Shown: positions 37,664 to 46,531 of the stretch, piece after piece | Numbering within the stretch: position 1 is the first letter of the stretch | Layout: each line of letters begins with the position of its first letter | Assembly (NCBI GenBank): GCA_965218985.1 | Contig: CBDCMP010000007.1 | Span: forward strand, 806,001-870,000 | Source: Pseudopedobacter sp965218985 | GTDB lineage: Bacteria; Bacteroidota; Bacteroidia; Sphingobacteriales; Sphingobacteriaceae | DNA: 64,000 bases | Reading direction: 5' to 3' | The notes under the pieces: model-generated | What the model saw: only the letters and a program-made list of their open reading frames with translations | Told to the model about the DNA's origin: nothing | Database searches by the model: none | Translations under genes and position numbers: made by a program

Positions 37664-37729
37664 TTAATCAGTTTGTTAGTTTTAGTTAATTAGTTTGTTA
37701 GTCATATAGTTTGTTTGTAAAGGAGTTCA

Positions 37730-37866
37730 CTAGTGTGATGTTAATCATAAAACGATGAAAAATCATCTTTTTAAATTGCTTATTATCAATGATATAAGTA
37801 TTTTGACTTTTAACTTTCTACTTTTAACTTTTAACTTTTAACTTTTGACTTTTAACTTCACACTAG
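37730..37866 (+). repeat. MITE-like dispersed element, expanded copy (137 bp)
   Basis: It begins CTAGTGTGATGTTAA and ends TTAACTTCACACTAG (15-bp terminal inverted repeat, one mismatch). It matches 13008-13116 but carries extra units of a CTTTTAA/CTTTTGA heptad near its right end (37804-37858). Its right end runs into the region just before the CrtZ-like gene and supplies one possible TTG start (37845). Confidence 0.75.
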
Positions 37867-37916
37867 TAGAATTGGCGAGTTTAAAGGCATTTTCAAATCG
37901 ACAAATCTTCAAATCA

Positions 37917-38378
37917 TTGTTAATCAATATTCTCATCGTCTTGGCAACTTTAGTGGTTATGGAAACCATCTCCTGGATAATGCATAAATATTTATTCCAT
38001 GGCCCGTTGTGGTTCATCCATAAAACGCACCATCAAGAAAAGCACAGTTTCTTTGAGTTGAATGATGTTTTCAGTCTCGGTTTTGGAGCTTTGGCACTCT
38101 GGCTGATGTGGGAGGGCCATGAAGATTTGAACCACAGATTCTGGATGGGGACAGGCATCTCCATTTATGGCATCATCTATTTCATCTTCCACGATTGGTT
38201 TATTCATAACCGTTTCAAAGCTTTCAAATCAGAAAACAGCTATTTAAAAGGAATCAGGCGGGCGCATAAAATCCACCATAAATCCATGAAAAAAGAAGGG
38301 GCAGAAGAGTTTGGGCTATTGGTGGCCTCCAAAAAATATTTCGTGAAAAAAGATAAAAACACCACCTTTAAAGCATGA
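37917..38378 (+). CDS. crtZ: CrtZ-like beta-carotene hydroxylase/fatty acid hydroxylase superfamily protein
   Basis: A di-iron membrane hydroxylase, likely acting on carotenoid rings. The eight-His pattern is visible: HKYLFHG (HxxxxH), HKTHHQEKH, HDWFIHNRF and AHKIHH. Transmembrane segments surround ILIVLATLVVMETISW and GTGISIYGIIYFIF. The open frame begins with a TTG at 37845 inside the repeat element, but the family starts right at LLINILIVLAT, so the TTG at 37917 is more likely. It overlaps rsmI by 4 bp (ATGA). CrtZ versus sterol-desaturase-like is not certain. Confidence 0.75.
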   Translation: MLINILIVLATLVVMETISWIMHKYLFHGPLWFIHKTHHQEKHSFFELNDVFSLGFGALALWLMWEGHEDLNHRFWMGTGISIYGIIYFIFHDWFIHNRFKAFKSENSYLKGIRRAHKIHHKSMKKEGAEEFGLLVASKKYFVKKDKNTTFKA

Positions 38379-39088
38379 ACGGCAAGCTGTACCTCGTCCC
38401 CACCCCCATCGGGAATTTGGAGGACATCACTTTCAGGGCCTTAAAGGTGTTGAAAGAGGTGGATTTGATTTTAGCCGAAGACACCCGCACCTCCGCCCCC
38501 TTACTCAAACATTTTGGGATCGATAAAAAAGTTTTCGCCCATCACCAGCACAATGAGCATAAGGCCGTGGCAGAGATTGTGAAATTTTTAAAGGAAGGGC
38601 AGCACATCGCCCTCATCTCTGATGCAGGCACTCCCGCCATCTCCGATCCGGGCTTTCTATTGGTGCGTGAAGTGATCAAGAATGATTTACCCCTGGAATG
38701 CTTACCGGGCGCAACCGCCTTTGTGCCTGCCCTGGTCAACTCCGGCTTACCTAATGACCGCTTTATATTTGAAGGTTTTTTGCCCCTGAAGAAAGGCAGG
38801 CAGACCCGCATCAAAGAACTGGCACAAGAACCACGAACCCTGATTTTTTATGAATCTCCGCATCGGCTGCTGAAATTTTTAGAGGAGTTGATGGAGCATT
38901 TCGGAGCAGAGCGGCAAGCTTCTGTTTCCCGGGAGCTCACCAAAATGTTTGAAGAAACGGTAAGGGGAACTTTAGCCGGAATTAAAACACATTTTGAAGA
39001 ACATACCTTAAAAGGTGAGTTGGTGGTGGTGGTTGCCGGAAATACAGAACCCACACCTAAAAAAGACGAAAAATATTACAAGAAATGA
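38375..39088 (+). CDS. rsmI: 16S rRNA (cytidine(1402)-2'-O)-methyltransferase
   Basis: An SAM-dependent tetrapyrrole-methylase-fold enzyme that 2'-O-methylates C1402 in the ribosomal P site. The 237-aa sequence shows LYLVPTPIGNLEDITFRA, LILAEDTRTSAPLLKHF, ALISDAGTPAISDPG, the LPGATAFVPALVNSGLP segment and FYESPHRLLKFL. It overlaps both neighbours by ATGA, so crtZ-like, rsmI and lnt form a translationally coupled operon. Confidence 0.95.
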   Translation: MNGKLYLVPTPIGNLEDITFRALKVLKEVDLILAEDTRTSAPLLKHFGIDKKVFAHHQHNEHKAVAEIVKFLKEGQHIALISDAGTPAISDPGFLLVREVIKNDLPLECLPGATAFVPALVNSGLPNDRFIFEGFLPLKKGRQTRIKELAQEPRTLIFYESPHRLLKFLEELMEHFGAERQASVSRELTKMFEETVRGTLAGIKTHFEEHTLKGELVVVVAGNTEPTPKKDEKYYKK

Positions 39089-40776
39089 AGCGACACCTCT
39101 GGCTGGCACTATTCTCGGCTGCATTGCTCTGGCTGGCATGGCCACCCATCCCCTATACTTCCCCCATTCTGCTCATCGCATTTCTGCCCTTATTCATCGC
39201 TTTACAGGAGATCGAAGAATCTGACCGGAAAAGAAAAGGCAGCGTCTTCTTCCTCACCGCAGGTTTAACCTTTTTAGTTTGGAACACCGCCTCCATTTAT
39301 TGGGTTTTCAACTCGCTGAATGCCGTGATGCCTACCTTCATAGCCGCTATGCTTTCGCTGGTGCCGTTTGGATTGGGAGCTTTATTGATGACCTTAAGTT
39401 TCTGGCTCTATCAGAAGATCAAAAGAAGAACGCAACCGCTGATCGCCGATATCAGCCTGCTTGGCTTTTGGATAAGCTACGAATACCTGCACCAAAGCTG
39501 GGATTTGAAATTCCCCTGGATGACATTGGGCAACGGATTCGCCACCAGTCCGCAACTGATACAATGGTATGAATACACCGGGGTTTATGGCGGCACCTTC
39601 TGGATTTTGGTCAGTAATATACTGCTTTTCAGGATTTGGCTTTCTTTAAGAGCTGAAGGCGCAAAGCGCAAAGCCGAAAGCCCAAAGCTGATGGCTGAAA
39701 GCTCAGAGCTGAAAGCTCAAGCCTCCAAGCCGAAGGCCATGGCTTTACTGATTGCTTTAGCAGTTTGGATTTTTGTCCCCATCATTCTTTCTGTGTTGGT
39801 TTACAGCACCTACGAGGAGGAAGTTAACCCATCCAATGTGGTTGTGGTGCAACCTAACATAGACCCCTACGGCAAGAATTTCACTTACACCCCAAAACAA
39901 CAGCTGGACAAACTCATTCAGTTGAGCAAGCAGAAAGGACAGGTAAATACAGAATTTTTCATCTGGCCGGAGACGGCAATTGTGGGTTATATCCAAGAAG
40001 ATGATTTTAGGAATTCCCCTGCTTTCCATACCGTGCAATTATTCCTGGACAGCTTTAAAAACGCCACAGTGATTACCGGAGCGGAGACCTATAACATCTA
40101 TCAAACCAAAAAAACACTTTCGGCAAGATTCAGTAAGGAGAATAACTTTTATTGGGACAACTTCAACACCGCTGTGGCGATTGACAACTCCTCTAAGCTC
40201 CAGTTTTATCACAAATCCAAACTGGTTCCGGGAGTGGAGAAAATGCCATTCCCTAAAGTTCTATCTGTTTTAAATCCATTGTTCGAGAAGTTCGGTGGTT
40301 CAACCGGTAGTTATGAAGAACAGCAGGAACCCAGCAATTTATACGCTTCCAGCGGAATTGGGGTGGCTCCCGCTATTTGTTATGAATCTATCTGGGGAGA
40401 GTGGATTGCCCGTTCAGTGAATAAAGGCGCACAATTCATTGCCATCATCACCAATGATGGTTGGTGGGGCAACACTTCCGGCAAAGATCAACACTTGGAT
40501 TATGCCGCTTTAAGAGCCATTGAAAACCGGAGATGGGTGGCCAGGTCTGCAAATACAGGAATCTCCGCATTCATCAACCAAAGAGGTGATAGGATTCAAC
40601 GCACCAAATGGTGGGAAGCCGCTGTGATCAAACAAGACATCAATCTAAACACTGAAATCACCTTTTACACCGCACATCCCGACTGGATTGTTTATCCATT
40701 TTTATGGATTGGAATTGTTGGATTGTTGTTTTTGGCAGTGGTAAGATTTAAAGGAAAGAAAGAAGCGGCGGTTTAG
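39085..40776 (+). CDS. lnt: Apolipoprotein N-acyltransferase
   Basis: It adds the third acyl chain to lipoproteins at the inner membrane. Six to seven N-terminal transmembrane helices (residues 5-200) precede a nitrilase domain with the catalytic triad Glu in FIWPETAIVGY, Lys in YHKSKLVPGVEKMP and Cys in PAICYESIWGEW. Between the last N-terminal helix and the next lies an odd stretch of about 30 residues (EGAKRKAESPKLMAESSELK and on) encoded by heptad-type DNA repeats. A final helix closes the protein (563 aa). Confidence 0.93.
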   Translation: MKRHLWLALFSAALLWLAWPPIPYTSPILLIAFLPLFIALQEIEESDRKRKGSVFFLTAGLTFLVWNTASIYWVFNSLNAVMPTFIAAMLSLVPFGLGALLMTLSFWLYQKIKRRTQPLIADISLLGFWISYEYLHQSWDLKFPWMTLGNGFATSPQLIQWYEYTGVYGGTFWILVSNILLFRIWLSLRAEGAKRKAESPKLMAESSELKAQASKPKAMALLIALAVWIFVPIILSVLVYSTYEEEVNPSNVVVVQPNIDPYGKNFTYTPKQQLDKLIQLSKQKGQVNTEFFIWPETAIVGYIQEDDFRNSPAFHTVQLFLDSFKNATVITGAETYNIYQTKKTLSARFSKENNFYWDNFNTAVAIDNSSKLQFYHKSKLVPGVEKMPFPKVLSVLNPLFEKFGGSTGSYEEQQEPSNLYASSGIGVAPAICYESIWGEWIARSVNKGAQFIAIITNDGWWGNTSGKDQHLDYAALRAIENRRWVARSANTGISAFINQRGDRIQRTKWWEAAVIKQDINLNTEITFYTAHPDWIVYPFLWIGIVGLLFLAVVRFKGKKEAAV

Positions 40777-40912
40777 AATAAAAGAATTAACTCCATTACC
40801 GTAACAAAAAACAAAGCACTCACGGCAGGCCATGAAGTAAGGATGCAGGCAGTGGGCAAGGAAATCCTAAAATTAAATTGCTGCAGCTCTTGGAAAACCT
40901 ATGCCAGGCCGT

Positions 40913-41959
40913 TTAAACCGCCGGTTCCTGCTGGCTCAGGCAGTGGAAACTCCCCAAACCCCAAATGATGTCCGTGGAATCAATCCCAACAGTCTCCCTG
41001 TCAGGAAAACAGGCGGCTATGATCTCCAAAGCTCTGGCATCTTTGGCACAGCGATAGGTGGGCACAATCACATGCGCATTGCTGATGTAGAAATTGGCAT
41101 AAGATGCAGGCAAACGGGCATCCTCGTAAATCACCGCATCCGGCATAGGCAATTCAATGATGTTCAAGGCCTCGCCACTCAATAGCCTCATCTCTTTTAG
41201 TTCCCCGAGATTGGTTTGCAGCAATCCATAATTCTCATCCTCCGGATCCTCCTCCACCACCGCCAACACGGTGTCATGATTCACAAAACGGACCGTGTCA
41301 TCAATATGCCCGTCGGTGTCGTCACCCACAATGCCATCACTTACCCAAAGCACCTGCTGTTGCCCGTAATAAACTTTTAAATATTGCTCCACCTGCTCCT
41401 GGTTTAAATGGGGGTTCCTGTTCTCGTTCAGTAAACAGCTTCTGGAGGTGAGAATGGTTCCTTTGCCATTGAACTCCACCGAGCCGCCTTCCATAATGAC
41501 GTCCGGATAAAAAACCGGCAGGTTGAAATATTGCCCGATCTTGGTGGGAATCACATCATCCAGGTCAAAAGGAGGATATTTACCGCCCCAGGCATTGAAT
41601 CCCCAGTCCACAATCGCTTTGGGTTGCTCCGCTTGCTCATTGATCAAAAAAGCTGGCCCATGATCCCGGCACCAGGCATCGTTGGTGGGATTGAAATAGA
41701 ATTCGATTTTCGAAAGATCAGCACCTGCGGCTTCAATATGCTTTAAAGCGAATTGCTTCATCCCCTCATTCCGTACATTGATCCTCACCTTTTCAGAAAG
41801 TGCCAGATATTTAATAAACTCCGCATAACGCGGATAGATACTAGCTATTTTCCCGGGCCAGCTCTCCTCTTTATGAGGCCAGCTCAACCAGGTGGCTTCA
41901 TGCTTCGCCCATTCGGGGGGGAAGGAATAGGAAGTTGGGAGGGGATTTAAAACGGTCAA
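40913..41959 (-). CDS. aguA: Agmatine deiminase
   Basis: It converts agmatine to N-carbamoylputrescine. The 348-aa sequence of the pentein fold shows HEATWLSWPHKEESWPG, NDAWCRDHGPAFL, MEGGSVEFNGKGTILT, the GDDTDGHIDDTVRF catalytic segment and the nucleophile Cys near the end in GSFHCLSQQEP (C340). The amidase for the next step, aguB, lies upstream on the same strand, so the pair makes putrescine from agmatine. Confidence 0.96.
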   Translation of the reverse strand: MTVLNPLPTSYSFPPEWAKHEATWLSWPHKEESWPGKIASIYPRYAEFIKYLALSEKVRINVRNEGMKQFALKHIEAAGADLSKIEFYFNPTNDAWCRDHGPAFLINEQAEQPKAIVDWGFNAWGGKYPPFDLDDVIPTKIGQYFNLPVFYPDVIMEGGSVEFNGKGTILTSRSCLLNENRNPHLNQEQVEQYLKVYYGQQQVLWVSDGIVGDDTDGHIDDTVRFVNHDTVLAVVEEDPEDENYGLLQTNLGELKEMRLLSGEALNIIELPMPDAVIYEDARLPASYANFYISNAHVIVPTYRCAKDARALEIIAACFPDRETVGIDSTDIIWGLGSFHCLSQQEPAV

Positions 41960-42161
41960 TGGGTTATGGATAATAAAGTGTTTCTTAAAGCTGTTATTTT
42001 TTAGACAAGATTCCTATTTCCATGTATCATGGCCGGAATAACTTGTGGTGATCTGATTTCTTCTTCGGGCAAGGAAAAGGCCAAACGCCACTTCAATTCC
42101 CGACTCAAAGAATATTATTCCTGGATATTTCTATGGATCCTCAACCCCGGGGCAGGCTAAA

Positions 42162-43046
42162 CTATGATTCATCAATAAACCGCTGGTCAATCTGCTGGTA
42201 AGAGTCAATTCTCCGGTCTCTTAAAAAAGGCCAGTGCACACGGTAGCTGTCAGATTTCGCCAAATCCACCTCCTGAACAATCACCTCCTCCTCCTCATGA
42301 GAAGCTTTATAAATCAATGTCCCAAAAGGATTGGAGATGAAAGAGCCTCCCCAAAATTTCACTCCGGCCTCTTCTCCCACCCGGTTTACCCCCACTACGT
42401 GCACACCATTGGCAATGGCATGTGAACGCTGAATGGTTTGCCAGGCCTCGTGTTGCTCGGTGTTGGTCGGCAAATCCTGCGTAGCGGCCCAACCAATGGC
42501 CGTTGGATAGAACAGCACCTCCGCACCCCTTAAACTGGTCAACCTTGCTGCCTCCGGATACCACTGATCCCAGCAAATTAAAACGCCAATGGTGGCGAAT
42601 TTGGTTCTGAAAACTTTATAGCCCAAATCCCCCGGGGTAAAATAAAATTTCTCATAAAATCCCGGGTCATCAGGGATGTGCATCTTTCTGTATTTCCCTA
42701 AATAGGAGCCATCCGCATCCAAAACGGCAGTGGTGTTATGGTAAACTCCCGGTGCTCTTTTCTCAAAAAGCGAAGCGATGATCACCACGCCCAACGCTCC
42801 CGCCACTTTTTGCAAAGCATCCGTGGAAGGACCGGGAACAGCTTCCGCCAAAGCGAAATTATCATAGTTCTCCTCGTCACAAAAATAAAGGGACGTGAAC
42901 AGTTCCTGTAAACAAATGACCTGAGCACCCTTCCCTGCAGCTTCCCTGATTTTAACGATCGCTTTCTGGAGGTTCGCCGCCTTATCAGCGGTGCAACTCA
43001 TCTGAACTAACCCTAACTTCACGTTTTTGCTCATGTTGTTTTTCAT
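42162..43046 (-). CDS. aguB: N-carbamoylputrescine amidase
   Basis: A nitrilase-superfamily enzyme that hydrolyses N-carbamoylputrescine to putrescine. The triad Glu is in ICLQELFTSLYF, Lys in KYRKMHIPDDPGFYEKFYF and Cys in GVLICWDQWYPEAARL. The family-specific HSHAIANGVHVVGVNRVG and WGGSFISNPFG segments are present. ATGs at 43046 and 43034 are both possible; the first gives 294 aa. The gap to aguA is about 200 bp and shows no other gene. Confidence 0.95.
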   Translation of the reverse strand: MKNNMSKNVKLGLVQMSCTADKAANLQKAIVKIREAAGKGAQVICLQELFTSLYFCDEENYDNFALAEAVPGPSTDALQKVAGALGVVIIASLFEKRAPGVYHNTTAVLDADGSYLGKYRKMHIPDDPGFYEKFYFTPGDLGYKVFRTKFATIGVLICWDQWYPEAARLTSLRGAEVLFYPTAIGWAATQDLPTNTEQHEAWQTIQRSHAIANGVHVVGVNRVGEEAGVKFWGGSFISNPFGTLIYKASHEEEEVIVQEVDLAKSDSYRVHWPFLRDRRIDSYQQIDQRFIDES

Positions 43047-43200
43047 TGATCTGCTGCAAAAATAAGAATTTGAAAATTGAAATATCAATTCAATTTAACG
43101 GATCAGATACAATTCTCCATTCCAATGAGGTCAGCATCCCGGGATCGTGTAGATGAAAACCATCCCTGAAAGTTTCTGCGCTCAGGGATGGTTCTTGCTG

Positions 43201-45357
43201 TCAATGTTTGATGATGACCTGCTTTTTGATGGTCTCTTTGCCGTCTTTGATGTGGAGGTAATAGGTGCCGTCGGGCAATTCAGAGGTGTCCAGTATAATT
43301 TTGCTCTTCCCTTTTTCCAGTTTTCCCGCTTTCACTATTTCCCCCTTTCCATTCAAAAGCTCGATATTTTTTGAAGCGGGAGCCATGCTCTTGCTGCTTT
43401 GATTTGAATCCGCCCCTGGAAGATATTCGATGGTCAAATAGGTATTGGATGGGTTGGGGTACACATTCAGAACAGGTGTCTCACTAAAAGACCCGCAATT
43501 TTGCACCTGTACCGAAAAAAAGGTGAGCATGCTCCACCCGCAGCTGTTCCTTGCCCTTACGGACACCAGCCCAAAAGACGGGGTAAATCCAATGACCGTT
43601 GCTGAACTGCCAAAAGTGATCAAATTGAATGTACCGTTCACCTTCTCCCATTCATATTCCAGTATCTCGTCGTTTGATGGCAGACTCAAGTTGATATCCT
43701 TGTGTACATCGACACAGGTTTGAACGCTTGTGATGGTATTCCCCAACTCGTCGTACGCTTTTGGCCTGTCTGGAACGCCTACGCGAATGGTTAAGGGGCC
43801 TATGGAGATTGCCCCGCAGGTGCTGTTCACGGTGGCGCTTAATGAAACCGACCCATTCCCGGTTTTTGTTAAAGTAGCCACATTTCCAGAAGTACTCAAA
43901 CTGGCCACACCGCTTGTTGGGCTGATGCTCCAGCTCACTGTTGATCCTGTCGGCAGGTTATCTATTTGATAATTTTGGGTGGTACAGAATTGGGGTGGGC
44001 CTTGGATTGCAAAGGATAATGCTGCTTTTAATGCTTCAAAAGCATTTAATCTACCAAAACCCAATTCGTCACACCTTCCATTTGTATATGTATATCCACC
44101 TACTTTATCAGCAGTTGAAGTCAAAATATTTCTAATATCTATAGGGGATAAGTTTGGGTTAATAGCTAAAATCAATGCAGCTATAGCTGAAACTTGTGGT
44201 GCAGCAAAAGACGTTCCACTATCACTACCATATGTGTTTGAAATTTGAGTGCTCTCAATATCAACTCCTGGAGCAGCAATTGTTAGATTATTACCATAGT
44301 TAGAGAAGGGTGCTCTATGGTCTGTCTGATCTGTAGCACCAACTGAAATAACATTAAAATTATTAGCTGGATAAGAGACTGATCCATTTGAGGCTCCACT
44401 AGAAGTATTGCCAGAAGCACAAATAACTATTACCCCATTGTTTATAGCAAACTGAATTGCAGCATCAATTGCAGAAGTTTGACCAACATTTAAGCTTAAT
44501 TGAATCACTCTAGCTCCCATATTTACACTATATAAGATTGCATCATCAAGGACAGCACCATTGGGTGCTGATTGGCCAACAGTTAAGCACATTAATCTCA
44601 CTCCTTCATTATTGTTGCCTCCTGCAACTCCAGCGATACCTGTTGAATTATTTGTTTTAGCCCCTACTATTCCACCAACGTGAGTTCCGTGATAAAAAAT
44701 TGGTATATTATTATTAGTATTTAGATCAAAATTAAAACCCTTCCAATCATCAATTAAGCCATTTCCGTCATCATCAACGCCATTTCCACTTGCTGGATTT
44801 GAAGGGTCAGACCAAGTATCTTCACCATTATTTAACCAAATATTTTGATAAGAGTCGGTTCCAAAACCTAAATCTTCATGGCGCCAGTCTACTCCGGAAT
44901 CTAAAATTGCTACAGGAACACAGGTATTGCTTACAGTAATATCCCATGCTGACGGCATAGAAATTTTACTTAAGTACCATTGATTTGCTATCCTTGAATC
45001 ATTCGCATTTAACTCGTAGCTCCCATATGTGTTAATATCTATAGTTTCTATATTGGCATCTAATTTTAATTGATTTAAAAAATTAAATAGAGATTTTCCT
45101 TTTGGTAATTCCAAATCCACATATCCTAAAGAATTAGATCTGATAATTTTACCATATTTGCTTGAATATAAATTTTTATCTGAGTTTTTGAATTTTACTG
45201 TAAATATTTCACTGTTTAATTCATGACCAAAATTGTCAAACCATTTCCCTGACTTATTAACATATGTTTTACCATTAAAGCTGATTTTTTCTTGTGAGAA
45301 ACTAATATAAGAGAAAAGTAAAAGGTATAATCCAGTAAAAAGTATTGTTTTTTTCAT
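43201..45357 (-). CDS. Subtilisin-like (S8) serine protease with T9SS sorting domain
   Basis: A 718-aa secreted protease. Signal peptide (cleavage near SFSQ) and a propeptide of about 100 residues precede the catalytic domain: Asp in VPVAILDSGVDWRHED, His in FYHGTHVGGIVGA, Ser in SDSGTSFAAPQVSA. Two Ig/PKD-like segments follow. A C-terminal type IX secretion domain begins PVLNVYPNPSNTYL and ends GTYYLHIKDGKETIKKQVII. A small lipoprotein gene ends 11 bp upstream. A truncated copy of its first codons lies at 51841-51946. Confidence 0.93.
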   Translation of the reverse strand: MKKTILFTGLYLLLFSYISFSQEKISFNGKTYVNKSGKWFDNFGHELNSEIFTVKFKNSDKNLYSSKYGKIIRSNSLGYVDLELPKGKSLFNFLNQLKLDANIETIDINTYGSYELNANDSRIANQWYLSKISMPSAWDITVSNTCVPVAILDSGVDWRHEDLGFGTDSYQNIWLNNGEDTWSDPSNPASGNGVDDDGNGLIDDWKGFNFDLNTNNNIPIFYHGTHVGGIVGAKTNNSTGIAGVAGGNNNEGVRLMCLTVGQSAPNGAVLDDAILYSVNMGARVIQLSLNVGQTSAIDAAIQFAINNGVIVICASGNTSSGASNGSVSYPANNFNVISVGATDQTDHRAPFSNYGNNLTIAAPGVDIESTQISNTYGSDSGTSFAAPQVSAIAALILAINPNLSPIDIRNILTSTADKVGGYTYTNGRCDELGFGRLNAFEALKAALSFAIQGPPQFCTTQNYQIDNLPTGSTVSWSISPTSGVASLSTSGNVATLTKTGNGSVSLSATVNSTCGAISIGPLTIRVGVPDRPKAYDELGNTITSVQTCVDVHKDINLSLPSNDEILEYEWEKVNGTFNLITFGSSATVIGFTPSFGLVSVRARNSCGWSMLTFFSVQVQNCGSFSETPVLNVYPNPSNTYLTIEYLPGADSNQSSKSMAPASKNIELLNGKGEIVKAGKLEKGKSKIILDTSELPDGTYYLHIKDGKETIKKQVIIKH

Positions 45358-45368
45358 GTTCTAATAGG

Positions 45369-45836
45369 TTAAGGTTGTTTTTTTACATCGACGTTAAGCT
45401 TTACTGTTGCATTAGATTTTGGAATGAGAACACCAAAGATGAAATTACCAATTGCAGTATAACCTCCATTTTGTATTTCAACATTATAGGTTAATTCAGT
45501 AGAATCGCAACTTAATGACACGTCTTGTTTGATAAGTTTTCCAGGTACTCCACCTAAAGCTTTTTTACCTATTAAAAGTGTATAAGTGTCGAAGTTTATA
45601 TTCATTTGTTCATTATTATGTGCAAATGAAGTATTTCTATCAAAGTCTTCTTGGGAGTTAATAACAAAAAATTTATCCTCAACTTTTTGATTCGAAATTT
45701 GAATTTCCGAGTAATTGGAAAAATCTATTGCTTGAAATACCACAGGAGAGTCACATTTATTTGAAATCTTTTCGCAGCTGAAACTTAATAAAGTAAATAA
45801 AGCTAAAAGACTTGGTAACAATATTGAATTTTTCAT
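45369..45836 (-). CDS. Lipoprotein coupled to the subtilisin-like protease
   Basis: A 155-aa predicted lipoprotein (lipobox LLSFSC). The C-terminal half (TYTLLIGKKALGGVPGKLI, then NGGYTAIGNFIFGVLIPKSN) is a beta-rich domain that loosely resembles the PrcB-type protease-complex subunit; that likeness is my impression only. It directly precedes the protease gene, so a chaperone or inhibitor of the protease is plausible. The same C-terminal half recurs at 51958-52236. Confidence 0.7.
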   Translation of the reverse strand: MKNSILLPSLLALFTLLSFSCEKISNKCDSPVVFQAIDFSNYSEIQISNQKVEDKFFVINSQEDFDRNTSFAHNNEQMNINFDTYTLLIGKKALGGVPGKLIKQDVSLSCDSTELTYNVEIQNGGYTAIGNFIFGVLIPKSNATVKLNVDVKKQP

Positions 45837-45945
45837 TTTAATTGAAATTAAATTTATATTAATAACCTTTACGATAAAAGTAATTAGACTGATACAAAAA
45901 ATTAGCGATCCATAACCTTGAAGTAAATTGTTAAAATTCTCTAAA

Positions 45946-46071
45946 TTAATTTTTTTCTTGGGGCGAAAGGGAGTTTAAGTACTCTTGATTATAAATTGAG
46001 CCACAAATTCTTTGCCCAAAAGCCATTAAATTTATAGATAAAAGTACGATTAGAAGTAGTTGTTTTTTCAT
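45946..46071 (-). pseudogene. N-terminal remnant of an M43-type metalloprotease, copy A
   Basis: Forty-one codons encode the same signal peptide and start as copy B (51103-51294): MKKQLLLIVLLSINLMAFGQ then RICGSIYNQEYLNSL. The frame then hits a stop, and the following DNA drifts away from copy B. It starts one base after the stop of the 127-aa lipoprotein gene, as in copy B. Confidence 0.75.
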
Positions 46072-46072
46072 A

Positions 46073-46456
46073 TCATCTAATTGTTAAACTTTCTATTTTA
46101 GTTATTTCTACAGGATTTGACCATACCCTAATATTTACCCCAGTACAATATGGTCTTATCAATCCCGATATTTTTACTTTTGCCCCCTCTTGAATACCCT
46201 CAATATTCAATACCGTGGTATCACAAGGTATAAGTGATGAAAAATACTTAAGATCATCATCTGTCCTATCAAGTAAGATATAATAATCTTTAGATGTTGA
46301 CAAAGTAGACTTTTTTTCAATTGTGGCATTTACATCTTGTAAAGACTTCACGACGACGGAACTATTACATCCACAATCTGAAATAATAGGTTCTTTGTTG
46401 GAGCATTGAGTGGCTATTAATAGCACTAAACCTGCTAGAGGCACTAAATTTTTCAT
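46073..46456 (-). CDS. Small lipoprotein, copy A of a duplicated gene
   Basis: A 127-aa predicted lipoprotein (lipobox IATQC). It contains ISDCGCNSSVVVKSLQDVNA and ends VRVWSNP-like VNIRVWSNPVEITKIE. It differs from the 51296-51679 copy at about five residues (for example DDLKYF versus DDPNYF). No known domain. Each copy sits directly upstream of an M43 protease fragment, which suggests the original unit was lipoprotein plus secreted metalloprotease. Confidence 0.75.
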   Translation of the reverse strand: MKNLVPLAGLVLLIATQCSNKEPIISDCGCNSSVVVKSLQDVNATIEKKSTLSTSKDYYILLDRTDDDLKYFSSLIPCDTTVLNIEGIQEGAKVKISGLIRPYCTGVNIRVWSNPVEITKIESLTIR

Positions 46457-46531
46457 TTGATTTTAATTAGGTTAAGAATTTCATTAAATGGCTTTAAAGA
46501 TTTTACGATATATATATCAATAATGATACAG

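Noticed and set aside
40777..40912. Possible short gene between lnt and aguA
   Set aside because: No start or complete frame; looks like decayed DNA.
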